A program made the position numbers and the translations under genes. Of a stretch of 64,000 nucleotides of DNA, positions 25,044-33,281 are shown in pieces; position 1 is the stretch's first letter, and each line of letters opens with the position of its first letter. The notes below the pieces were generated by a model. The model made no database searches. It was not told the DNA's origin and saw only the letters and a list, made by a program, of their open reading frames with translations. Source of the stretch: Bacillus sp. E(2018) (GTDB lineage Bacteria > Bacillota > Bacilli > Bacillales > Fictibacillaceae); the NCBI RefSeq assembly GCF_005503015.1, contig NZ_SCOL01000002.1:124001-188000 (forward strand), written 5' to 3'.

Positions 25044-25280
25044 TCATAAGTTTCGGGATTTTTCCGACTTTCTATCATAGAAGTTTAAAAATGCTTCAAC
25101 TGCAAAAAATACGACTAACCCAATCGCTAAAATTGTAAATGATTGAGTAATAAGCTCTTTATTTAGGAAAAACTCGTAAAATGAATTGATTAAAAGCAGC
25201 ACTGCCCATACGGTTAAGGTACACCAACAAGCAACATTAACATTCCTCTGCTTAATCTTTTCGTTGTGCTTGAAGAACAT
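25044..25280 (-). CDS. Small membrane protein
   Basis: 78 residues with two membrane segments (CTLTVWAVLLLINSFYEFFL and ILAIGLVVFFAVEAFLNFY) flanked by basic ends. AGAGG lies nine bases before the ATG at 25280; an ATG six bases upstream is too close to it. Possibly a holin-like or stress membrane protein, but nothing in the sequence decides. Confidence 0.7.
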   Translation of the reverse strand: MFFKHNEKIKQRNVNVACWCTLTVWAVLLLINSFYEFFLNKELITQSFTILAIGLVVFFAVEAFLNFYDRKSEKSRNL

Positions 25281-25451
25281 TGACATTATCCTCTCATGTT
25301 TTATTAATGATCTTAAACATTTGTGTAATTATAATCTGCAGCCTCTTTATCACCGTATTCATTATACAGAATAGCAAGAATAAGTGGATTCTCATGATAT
25401 CCTTGTACTTCTCTTTTCTCTAACTCCTCATATTATTCCAACTAATTATAT

Positions 25452-25585
25452 CCTATGGGTCTTACCGAGTATCCTATGGGTCGTTATCAAGATTCTATGG
25501 GTCTTCTTTCAGATTCTATGAGTCGTACTTGCATTCCTATGAGTCCTCGCTATTTCTATGGGTCGTTATCGTACTTCTATGAGTC
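25452..25585. repeat. Seven-copy tandem repeat, 21-bp period
   Basis: The decamer YCTATGRGTC occurs at 25452, 25473, 25494, 25515, 25536, 25555 and 25576. Spacing is 21 bp except one of 19 bp. The sequence between the decamers is variable. No open frame runs through it. A 21-bp period is two helical turns, so the decamers face the same side of the DNA. Confidence 0.85.
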
Positions 25586-25617
25586 GTTGTTAATCACAAC
25601 TCTTCTTTTATCCAAAT

Positions 25618-25657
25618 AAAAAAAGAAGTACGCGGATCACCTCACCCCACGTACTTC
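25618..25657 (-). terminator. Terminator of the 36-residue peptide gene
   Basis: On the minus strand GAAGTACG and CGTACTTC pair and are followed by a run of T, five bases past the peptide stop codon. Confidence 0.75.
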
Positions 25658-25662
25658 ATTCA

Positions 25663-25773
25663 CTAATATATAACCCTTATGGTAACAATAATTAATAGGA
25701 ATAGTAGCCATAAGGGAATTGATAATAGAACTCCCCATAAGAAGACCTTTGCCATCTTCTTTTTTCGTCTCAT
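25663..25773 (-). CDS. 36-residue membrane peptide, copy A
   Basis: A short gene: Met, a basic start (RRKKKMAK), then one membrane segment containing WGVLLSIPLWLLF and the end VTIRVIY. AGAGGGG precedes the ATG by five bases and a terminator follows at once. It shares length and the W-G-V-x-x-S-x-P-L-W-L motif with 26211-26321. Function unknown. Confidence 0.7.
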   Translation of the reverse strand: MRRKKKMAKVFLWGVLLSIPLWLLFLLIIVTIRVIY

Positions 25774-25939
25774 AGTAACCCCTCTATCCAATCGTAAGCT
25801 TCTATAAAATAATTATACGTCATTTCTTATAGAAAGTTTCAAATAAAGATTCTTCATTATAGGTATATAGACCTGATAACAAAGTCATATATTATGTTAA
25901 AATTTGTATAAAATACGATAATAAAATAAGGAGCGTGCT

Positions 25940-26230
25940 ATGGACAGGATTAAACCGAAGTTAAGAGACAGAACGAATATACCTGTTAACATTTATAAAG
26001 GAGAAACACTTGCGGTTGAAGCGGCGAGTATTCAAGAAGCCGCTAGATGGTTGAAGGAGGAAACCGGTGATACTTTTAAACGGTTCTCTGCGATCACTAA
26101 GGGAATATGGTTTTATGAGCCCTATTCCTATAATGGGCATACCTACTATTTTGAAACAGATCCCCTTGCTGTTGCACAATTCTTTGAGCGTACGAATCAA
26201 AAAATAATTGCTAATCTAACATCTGCTTAA
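25940..26230 (+). CDS. Uncharacterised 96-residue protein
   Basis: AAGGAGCG precedes the ATG by six bases. NIYKGETLAVEAASIQEAAR followed by WLKEETGD is reminiscent of the NUMOD-type helix-turn-helix modules of homing nucleases (weak resemblance). The rest (GIWFYEPYSYNGHTYYFET) is not recognised. It has no membrane segment. Its end overlaps by 20 bases the convergent peptide gene 26211-26321. Confidence 0.65.
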   Translation: MDRIKPKLRDRTNIPVNIYKGETLAVEAASIQEAARWLKEETGDTFKRFSAITKGIWFYEPYSYNGHTYYFETDPLAVAQFFERTNQKIIANLTSA

Positions 26231-26321
26231 CAAGATTGATCCAACCAAAAATGGCAAGCCATAAAGGTACACTGAACATAACACCCCAAAATATACCTTT
26301 GAAGAAGTTTTCCTCGTCCAT
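26211..26321 (-). CDS. 36-residue membrane peptide, copy B
   Basis: The gene encodes an acidic start (MDEENFFKG), one membrane segment with WGVMFSVPLWLAIF, and the end NLVKQMLD. AGGAG lies eight bases before the ATG. It has the same length as copy A at 25663-25773 and the same central motif, but opposite charge at the N-terminus. Confidence 0.68.
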   Translation of the reverse strand: MDEENFFKGIFWGVMFSVPLWLAIFGWINLVKQMLD

Positions 26322-26384
26322 TACACATTCTCCTGACTAGTAATCTATTAGTCAGTGTTTACAGGGACGGTATATTACATACAT

Positions 26385-26429
26385 ATACATAAAGCAGGAG
26401 ATCTAAAAAGATACTTCTGCTTTATGTAT
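26385..26429. repeat. 13-bp perfect inverted repeat
   Basis: ATACATAAAGCAG and its complement CTGCTTTATGTAT are separated by 19 bases. Neither side has a T run, so it may be an operator or a transcript-processing hairpin rather than a terminator. Confidence 0.55.
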
Positions 26430-26517
26430 ACAAACATTCAACTTAGGCTTCCTCTTATATAACAGCGCTAAGCTCCACGACTGTTGTATAGAAATGTTGC
26501 TTTAAATATGAAGGTGA

Positions 26518-27366
26518 TTAACACTCAGAAGGGCATTGTTTAATAAGCTCTTTTGCCCAGCCCATTATTTCATCATTGTCTGAAATAAATAATTCTTGGT
26601 TATTCATGCCTATAAATTCTGCTTGGAAATTTCCATTGTTTAATTCAGTAAAAGTTGTTTTTCCATTAAATCTTGACACTTCTTTTGCAAAAATGTTGGG
26701 TAGTTCCCAGACAGATCGTTTTGGTTGATTTTCCTTTGTGAGGACTAGACGAGTATCATAATGAAAAGTTCCCCAACCTGTTTTATTAGGTGAAAAGGAG
26801 AGATTTTCTGTTGCGGTATAAATGGCATTACGACCTTTATACTCTGAAGAATGTTTAACATGAGGATGGCTTAAGGTCCATTGAGGAAGCTGCTTGTTAT
26901 GTAAACATAGATCGAACTTTTCCTCCACTTCTAAATAACCATATATACAATGGACATTTGATGCATCCTTTGAGTATTTATGTTTATTTTTTATTTTATC
27001 TACTTTTTTAAACCAACCGAAAAATAAGAATAAATCGCCATTTTTTATATCATTCTTTTCTAAGATAGTTTCAGCAGAACCACTTTGACCAAAGATTCCT
27101 CTCCAGTTTTCTGGCCGGTTATTTATTGTGTTTTTTCGAATATCAGGATCCAGATGAGCTTCTGAAAAGTATTTAATATTCAAATCCTTCATCAATTCCA
27201 AATAGTTTAAGTTATCATTCACCTGTAAGTTTTTATAAAATAAATCGGAATCTACTTTAGGTATAGGGAATGAATAAAATTTATTATCAAGTATTGCGCT
27301 AGGCTTACCCCCAGCAGTATTATCAAATCCTTTACGACTTAAGATAACTTTTCTTTTTCTCACCAT
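26518..27366 (-). CDS. Nmad3-like (nucleotide modification-associated domain 3) protein
   Basis: 282 residues. The start VILSRKGFDNTAGGKPSAIL followed by FYSFPIP, then HLDPDIRK, NGDLFLFFGWFKK and GYLEV match what I recall of Nmad3, a family predicted to act with DNA base modification in phages and bacteria; no activity is established. The ATG follows GGCGGGGAAAT. It lies 140 bases downstream of the membrane protein and helicase genes, in the same direction. Confidence 0.72.
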   Translation of the reverse strand: MVRKRKVILSRKGFDNTAGGKPSAILDNKFYSFPIPKVDSDLFYKNLQVNDNLNYLELMKDLNIKYFSEAHLDPDIRKNTINNRPENWRGIFGQSGSAETILEKNDIKNGDLFLFFGWFKKVDKIKNKHKYSKDASNVHCIYGYLEVEEKFDLCLHNKQLPQWTLSHPHVKHSSEYKGRNAIYTATENLSFSPNKTGWGTFHYDTRLVLTKENQPKRSVWELPNIFAKEVSRFNGKTTFTELNNGNFQAEFIGMNNQELFISDNDEIMGWAKELIKQCPSEC

Positions 27367-27506
27367 ATTTCCCCGCCCTTACAATTAAAGTTTATACCTT
27401 AATTTTCCCTGATGGTGTTGAAGGATAAATTCACATCTTTGGGTATTATCTGTTTTTAATAGTCGAATAGTAAGCTCTATACCTGCTTGTCAGCAAAATA
27501 ATAACA

Positions 27507-28484
27507 TTATTTATGAAAATTCCAATCCATATTCTTCTCTTTACCGTTCCTTTTTACTTCAATACCTGATGAAATAATTTTGTATTTGAGAGCTACTTGT
27601 TCTTTCTCTTTAAAAGATGCTATGTCAATTATATGATATTGATTTTGGTAAACGACATGTTTTTTATTGTCTTTGTATAAAGGCGCTACTAGATAAGTTG
27701 TTTTATTTTGGTCCAAGATAATATACTCACGATTTTCTTTATATATTAAATTGAATTCAGTTTCATCCTCTGCAAGTTTTCCACCTAAATATCCCGCTAT
27801 ATTAGGCAATAAGCAAATAACTAATATGGAAGAGAGAATCCTATTATTTTGGCTCATTTTTCTCCATAAAGCACTTAAAGGGTTTTGTCTTTGATGAATT
27901 AAACTAATTAATGGTAAGTCTTTTTTAAATTCTAAAGCAATGATATAAAACAATAAAAATCCAACCAATAAAAAAGTAATAGAAGTACTGGCGGAAATAA
28001 AAATATCCATCATTTCACTTTTTAACATTAGGGGTAGCCATGTAAATAACGTTATTAAAATAAATAAAAGTGAAGATAGTAAAAAAGCAAAAGATGACTT
28101 CGGAAAATTTTTATCATCTTCGTTTAGTACTTTAATATGTTTAATATCTCTGCCCTTATATTTGTTATATAGTATTCTTACTAGATAAATAGGATAGCCA
28201 AGTAAAAAAGCTAATAGTGGAACTAAACGTATGAACCCTACTACAATAAAATAAATAAGTATAGGTGGACCTACTACATAAACCAATTTGCTCCCTGTTC
28301 CAATCATTGCCTCTAAATTAAAGTTGCTAATTGCTATTTTTTCAATGCCATAGTACTTTCGCTCTCCATTTATATACGAGAAAGATAGAAGATACCATAA
28401 TACGGTTATAATACTTAGAGAAACTCCCGCCTCTTTTATGAAATTGGATAGTGAACTAGATTCAGAGGTTTGTGATCTACTCAT
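27507..28484 (-). CDS. Multi-pass membrane protein coupled to the helicase gene
   Basis: 325 residues with about five membrane segments (LSIITVLWYLLSFSY, VGPPILIYFIVVGFI, LLSSLLFILITLFTW, ITFLLVGFLLFYIIAL, SSILVICLLPNIAGYL). They are followed by a soluble C-terminal domain of about 90 residues rich in beta patterns (REYIILDQNKTTYLVAPLY). No family is recognised. Its ATG overlaps the TGA of the helicase gene (ATGA), so the two products are made together. A membrane effector paired with a nucleic-acid sensor is a common defence design, but that is inference. Confidence 0.75.
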   Translation of the reverse strand: MSRSQTSESSSLSNFIKEAGVSLSIITVLWYLLSFSYINGERKYYGIEKIAISNFNLEAMIGTGSKLVYVVGPPILIYFIVVGFIRLVPLLAFLLGYPIYLVRILYNKYKGRDIKHIKVLNEDDKNFPKSSFAFLLSSLLFILITLFTWLPLMLKSEMMDIFISASTSITFLLVGFLLFYIIALEFKKDLPLISLIHQRQNPLSALWRKMSQNNRILSSILVICLLPNIAGYLGGKLAEDETEFNLIYKENREYIILDQNKTTYLVAPLYKDNKKHVVYQNQYHIIDIASFKEKEQVALKYKIISSGIEVKRNGKEKNMDWNFHK

Positions 28485-31400
28485 GTTTTTTGCTCCTCAG
28501 TTATTCTTTCATACTTTGTGATCTCCTCTAACATTTGTTTGGCATTCTCTAACCCTGCCCAAACTTGCTTGTCACCAATTACATAAAGATTTTTCTTAGC
28601 TCTTGAGACTGCAACGTTGATGATATTAGCTTTGTCCGTAGCCCATCTGGCTGCACCTCTATCATCTGAATCTACACCTAAGACAATAATCACGATATCT
28701 GCTTCTTTTCCTTGAAAAGTATGAACGGTTCCTATAGATTCACTTACCCATTCTTCATACTCCTTCTGAGTTATTGAGGTATTTTGGGTAAAGACATAAA
28801 GTTTATTCTTTAACAGGTTCTTTATTCCGTCTTTTACAGAAACAAAAGGGGAGATAATGAAGACACTCGGAAACTTTTGATCAACGTTTAACTCCTCAAA
28901 TGCTTTTTTCAAAAGCTCTATTGCCAAGTCTCCTTGTTCCTTAACGAAATGCTTGGTTACAGCTTTGCCTTTTACATCAAACCACTGATTTGGCCCAATG
29001 CCTTTATACTTTTTATCACTTTCTTTTGGAAGAACCATTTGATTTTCATAAGAGATTTTATTACAAATACTAAACATGGGATTCGCACAACGTCTATGAA
29101 CCCAAAGTGGCGACCCAATCCATAATGGATGATCTTCCCCTAGATACGTTCCATAGACATTTGCCATGTCTGCGAGACTTTGTACGGAACTTTCTTTGGA
29201 AGTAAACTGACTAGAAATGGAGAATGCTTTAGTAATTTCATAGAATAAAGATTCTGGTTGAGTCACAACAGGTTCAATTTGTTTCGGGTCTCCAACAACT
29301 ACTACTTTCTGTGCTCGCCATATCGCTCCAACAGCTGCTTGGGGAACAGCCTGTCCTGCTTCGTCTATGAATAGCCAGCCAAGTGATTCCGCTTCCAGAC
29401 CTCGAAATAAAGAAGAAAACGAAGCGAAGGTAGTTGAAATGACCGGTACTACTAAAGTGAAGACATCCCAGATCGGTTGAATGACATCTTTATGGCTGAG
29501 CAGATCCAAGTTTGAGAACTGATCAAACAGCTTTAAGTTTCCATACACTTTTTCAATAGAAGCTATAATAAATTTTTCATGCACATTCATGGCTTCTAAA
29601 AATAGTTGAGCTCTAGCCTTTGTATATTCATCTGTCACCCAAGGCGCAGCAAGTTGCCTTTTCTCATTCTTCAGTTCCCAAAATTCTTGGTCCACTATAA
29701 TTCTTTTACTTTTTTCTTCATTAATACGGCTATCTATAGAAGATAATTTATCAGTAACTATCATTATTTTATGACTTAATTCATTGTATTTTCTTGAAAG
29801 GTTTTCAATCTGGTGATTCGCAACTTCGATTTCCAAGCTTTGTATTTTTATCTTTTCTTTCAATAGATTCATTTTTGTTTGCAACTTGTTTTTCTTATGT
29901 TTATTTTCTTTGTAACCACGTAATAATACTTGCCAGATTGTATACTTGTCTTCTTTTAAAATAGACATATGTTCTTTCAATTCCAGCATTTCTTTTTCAT
30001 ACTGAAGCAAGTTCTCTTTATTTATGAATCTATTTTTTTCTGTTTCTACTTTTACATGAGATGTTTTCTCAACCTCTGTTTCTAGCTGTCTTTTTTCTAA
30101 ATGCACTTTTCTTTGCTCTTCTATTAGCATATAAGATTCCATCGCACGTTCTTGATGCTTCTTTACATTTTTTTCAGCCACATGGAATGCGTTTATAGCT
30201 TTTTTCCAATCTTCCATCCTCTCTTCTTTACTTTTGTCCGTCATTTTGTTGTGAAAATCTTTAAATGAATATCCAGAGCTTTCTTTCTCGCCCCAAAAGA
30301 TATTAAAAAAATTGTCTATGTTTGATCTATTACCCAACGGTGCAGTAAAAAGCCCCCATCTGTCATTTTTCTTAGAAGAATACGATTGTGCCATATCTTG
30401 AAAATATGTGGCTCCTGAATGTAAACGATATTCTTTATCTATTTCTTTTTCCTGAGGTAATTCCTTTGATATGTTTTCAACTGCTTTATTATTGGAGGAT
30501 GCTACTACAATGCCATATCCCTGTAAATTTTCGTCCAAACGATTAATATGAACTCTAAATCTTGGAGAAAGCTCTATAACTTTAAGTTTCTGAAATGCAG
30601 TAGTTGGATCATCATAGGTAATTAACTTTTGGGCTCGCTCAGTAATGATGTTAGCGATAATATCTTTTAAAAGAGTTGTTTTACCAGTGCCTGGCGGTCC
30701 ATTTACAGAAAAGATACCGTTCTTATCTCCTAAATTTCTATTTACCAAGTTTACTGCTGCTTGTTGCATGAGACTGAGTTTATGACTATCATTAGATGGC
30801 CACTTTGCATTCGGGATATATCCCGGTGATAGCACTTGTGACAATAATTCCTTATCTTTATCAATATTTTTTCTTTCAGATGCGGGAATACGATCCCCAG
30901 ACAAGTACGCTTGAAGTGCTTTACCTGGTTTATTATTTTTCATATAGTCCATTGTTCTCTCTAAATCTCTTGCATAAAAACTATTAAGAATCTCTTCTTC
31001 TCGAGTCGGGTTATTTGTATGCTTAATACCTATCTCCTTAAACCAAAAAGGTTTTTCATGTAATGTAGGAAACCACCCCATTTTCTCTTGAATAACTGTA
31101 ATTAATTTCAGTAGTTTATCTAAAGTTACTTTGCTTTCATCTTCAAAAATGCTATTCGTCAGTTGGATTATTTCTTCTTGTCTTTCTTTAAAGCTATGAT
31201 GCCAGTTTGAATAGTCATTTTTATGATTGATTAGCTTTCCAACAGCAAATGGCATTGAACTTAAAGACAAAGAATCCTTCACATAATTGCCTTCTTTGTC
31301 CACTTTAATCAGACCAAACGCAGTCTTTTTCTTATAATTTATTTCATCATAATCTTCTTTTGTTTCATTCAATGCATTTTTAACGGCTAAAATACTCTCT

Positions 31401-31576
31401 TCAACATTGCAAACACCTAGATAAACAACATACGTTTTACTACGCTCTAAACCGTTCCATGGAATATCTTTTTCGCTTGCTATTCTTTTTTTGAAATCTG
31501 TATGTACAACCATAGGATTTAGGTACTCAATCTTATGCCAAGCATTTAAAATATCCAGCTCTCTTTCACTTCTCAT
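28481..31576 (-). CDS. SF1 helicase/AAA ATPase (Upf1/DNA2-like) with coiled-coil insert
   Basis: 1031 residues. Motif I is GPPGTGKTTLL (about residue 293); motif II LFIDEAGQAVPQA; motif III VVGDPKQIEPVV; motif V GTVHTFQGKEADIVI; motif VI NVAVSRAKKNLYVIGD near the C-terminus. A long coiled coil (about 460-650) is inserted before motif II, and a 290-residue N-terminal region is not recognised. This is the DNA2/NAM7/Upf1 class. I see no nuclease motif. The start at 31576 is chosen for AGGATG upstream. It overlaps the membrane protein gene by four bases. Confidence 0.9.
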   Translation of the reverse strand: MRSERELDILNAWHKIEYLNPMVVHTDFKKRIASEKDIPWNGLERSKTYVVYLGVCNVEESILAVKNALNETKEDYDEINYKKKTAFGLIKVDKEGNYVKDSLSLSSMPFAVGKLINHKNDYSNWHHSFKERQEEIIQLTNSIFEDESKVTLDKLLKLITVIQEKMGWFPTLHEKPFWFKEIGIKHTNNPTREEEILNSFYARDLERTMDYMKNNKPGKALQAYLSGDRIPASERKNIDKDKELLSQVLSPGYIPNAKWPSNDSHKLSLMQQAAVNLVNRNLGDKNGIFSVNGPPGTGKTTLLKDIIANIITERAQKLITYDDPTTAFQKLKVIELSPRFRVHINRLDENLQGYGIVVASSNNKAVENISKELPQEKEIDKEYRLHSGATYFQDMAQSYSSKKNDRWGLFTAPLGNRSNIDNFFNIFWGEKESSGYSFKDFHNKMTDKSKEERMEDWKKAINAFHVAEKNVKKHQERAMESYMLIEEQRKVHLEKRQLETEVEKTSHVKVETEKNRFINKENLLQYEKEMLELKEHMSILKEDKYTIWQVLLRGYKENKHKKNKLQTKMNLLKEKIKIQSLEIEVANHQIENLSRKYNELSHKIMIVTDKLSSIDSRINEEKSKRIIVDQEFWELKNEKRQLAAPWVTDEYTKARAQLFLEAMNVHEKFIIASIEKVYGNLKLFDQFSNLDLLSHKDVIQPIWDVFTLVVPVISTTFASFSSLFRGLEAESLGWLFIDEAGQAVPQAAVGAIWRAQKVVVVGDPKQIEPVVTQPESLFYEITKAFSISSQFTSKESSVQSLADMANVYGTYLGEDHPLWIGSPLWVHRRCANPMFSICNKISYENQMVLPKESDKKYKGIGPNQWFDVKGKAVTKHFVKEQGDLAIELLKKAFEELNVDQKFPSVFIISPFVSVKDGIKNLLKNKLYVFTQNTSITQKEYEEWVSESIGTVHTFQGKEADIVIIVLGVDSDDRGAARWATDKANIINVAVSRAKKNLYVIGDKQVWAGLENAKQMLEEITKYERITEEQKT

Positions 31577-31736
31577 GATAATCATCCTAAGTAGAATATT
31601 TTTCTTTCATAGTATTTAGAGTTACAATGTTTCAGTCACTATTTTATTTTTCTTTACCCTTACATGTCTAAGATTGAACCAATTTTAATGTAACTATTTG
31701 TTGTACGTGAAAGTAAAACATAAAAGAATAAACAAA

Positions 31737-31764
31737 ACACCTAAGCCATTACAGCTCAGGTGCC
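31737..31764 (-). terminator. Terminator after the 121-residue gene
   Basis: On the minus strand GCACCTGAGC and GCTTAGGTGT form a stem followed by TTTGTTTATT. Confidence 0.75.
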
Positions 31765-31830
31765 ATCACTTCACACTATTCTCATACTTTAGTATTACTT
31801 ACCTCACTTTGGTGCTACTTCACACAATTT

Positions 31831-32196
31831 TTAATACATAATTGCTTTATATTCTTCTACAACCTTTTCAATGCTTCGTAAATGTCCGCGGCCTAGATTT
31901 CCATAATACTCTGTATGGAGTTCTACTGCTTTTAAAGCTATTTTTAGTTGATCGAAGCCAAAATCTTTTTCTATATTCTCTAAATAATATCGAGTAGCTT
32001 CTGTATTAATCGTTCTAGTATACCTTTCACCATTCATCATTGATCGAAATGCCTCTATATAATCACCAGCACTCCCCTGATTCATTTCTACCTCATTGAA
32101 TATAAGATTTGTAGCATTTGTTCTTTCAATCTGTCTTCCATAGACTTTTTCAGCATAATAATAGCAGCAAGCAATTACTTCTTTAGATATCTTCAT
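31831..32196 (-). CDS. Stand-alone helical domain resembling HNH restriction enzyme modules
   Basis: 121 residues. YYAEKVYGRQI, GDYIEAFRSMMNGERYTRTI, NTEATRYYLENIEKDFG and LGRGHLRSIEKVVEEY resemble a helical module I recall at one end of HNH-type, McrA-like restriction endonucleases. No HNH motif is present, so it is a free domain or adaptor. GGAGGAG precedes the ATG. It sits upstream of the helicase gene, separated by a terminator. Confidence 0.6.
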   Translation of the reverse strand: MKISKEVIACCYYYAEKVYGRQIERTNATNLIFNEVEMNQGSAGDYIEAFRSMMNGERYTRTINTEATRYYLENIEKDFGFDQLKIALKAVELHTEYYGNLGRGHLRSIEKVVEEYKAIMY

Positions 32197-32280
32197 AACG
32201 ACTCCTCCATATTGGTAAATATGTTAATATTATACTTTAATTATTACTAGTTTAACATTTTCATCTATGAATCGACACAT

Positions 32281-32313
32281 AAAAAAACGTATATCTCTGA
32301 ATTGTGATATACG
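32281..32313 (-). terminator. Terminator of the DUF1672 operon
   Basis: On the minus strand CGTATATC and GATATACG form a stem followed by seven T. Confidence 0.85.
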
Positions 32314-32381
32314 CCTTTAACTTTAAATTTTGATTTAATAGTATCCTGCCTGTTACCCCTTATATTCCTCTTATAGAACTT

Positions 32382-33266
32382 CTACTTCTTAATAATATAT
32401 TCCGGGTTCCTACGCATCAATGAATTATCTTTCTTGCCATACCCATTTTCTTTGTCAATGAGATTATCATTAAGGATGATCGTGTAATAGCCTGGTGGTA
32501 GGTTATCCATTTCTTCAATATCGGCTACTAGCTCATCAAATATTTTTTGATTGGGCTCTTCCATTTTGTCCTTCATATATAGTTCTATAACAATCCTAAA
32601 TTCTTTTGGATCAGCAGATAATGACTGAGCTTTTGTCTGATATTCTTCCTTTGTTGTCATCGGGTTATCTACATAATGGTCAAAATAAGGATTAAGACTA
32701 TCACCAGGAATGGTTATGTAGTAATACGGAGTCGTAAATCCTGTTGAAGACGTGTTTTGATAGGACTCTTCTCTAACCCCCGTCACAGGATACTGCTTAA
32801 CAAATCCATCTAAATAGTTGTCTAAATGCTTTATTTTCTCCTCATGAATTAGAGCATATATCCCGCTCAGTATCGCACCTTCGACCTCACCTTCTTGTGT
32901 CCAAATGCCCTCTGGCCGGATCTTTTCTTGATTATCGATTGGGATCACAGCGAATGTATGAAAAAGGGGCCCTTCAACAGATTGAACATAAACGGAAGCG
33001 CCTGTTTTATTCCCAACTATGTTGTTGACCTTTACTTTCATATTAAATTTCTTGATGAAGAACTCTTCCGTTGCTGAAATTACTGCACCTCGGCTTTCTT
33101 CGGCAATTTTATCGTTCTTATCGCCATTGGGTAGCCTATATTCCTGACCCGTATAATCCTGTACACGAGCATATGGACTTTCTTTCTTTTCGTCTTTTCC
33201 ATCCATGCAGCCAGCCATTAGCATGAAAATTAAAAGAGTCGTTATAACCTTCGTGATTTTTGTCAT
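32382..33266 (-). CDS. DUF1672 lipoprotein (TilA-like immunity), copy 1
   Basis: 294 residues with a lipobox (LMAGC, Cys about 20) anchoring it outside the membrane. VQDYTGQEYRLPNGDKNDKI, KVKVNNIVGNKTGASVYVQS, HTFAVIPIDN and GFTTPYYYITIPGDSL mark DUF1672. In Staphylococcus, lipoproteins I believe to be of this family (TilA) protect against the type VII secreted lipase TslA, and a TslA-like gene is 3 kb upstream. It is the last of three tandem copies, 15 bases after the previous one. Confidence 0.88.
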   Translation of the reverse strand: MTKITKVITTLLIFMLMAGCMDGKDEKKESPYARVQDYTGQEYRLPNGDKNDKIAEESRGAVISATEEFFIKKFNMKVKVNNIVGNKTGASVYVQSVEGPLFHTFAVIPIDNQEKIRPEGIWTQEGEVEGAILSGIYALIHEEKIKHLDNYLDGFVKQYPVTGVREESYQNTSSTGFTTPYYYITIPGDSLNPYFDHYVDNPMTTKEEYQTKAQSLSADPKEFRIVIELYMKDKMEEPNQKIFDELVADIEEMDNLPPGYYTIILNDNLIDKENGYGKKDNSLMRRNPEYIIKK

Positions 33267-33281
33267 ACATTACTCCTATCA

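Noticed and set aside
25452..25585. CRISPR-like array
   Set aside because: Repeat units are only 10 bases with 9-11-base spacers, there are no cas genes, and repeats are not identical. It is a phased short repeat, not a CRISPR.
28481..31576. Known anti-phage system such as Mokosh or Zorya
   Set aside because: I see no kinase, nuclease, PLD or ZorA/B-like partner; the membrane partner and Nmad3-like neighbour do not fit the architectures I know.
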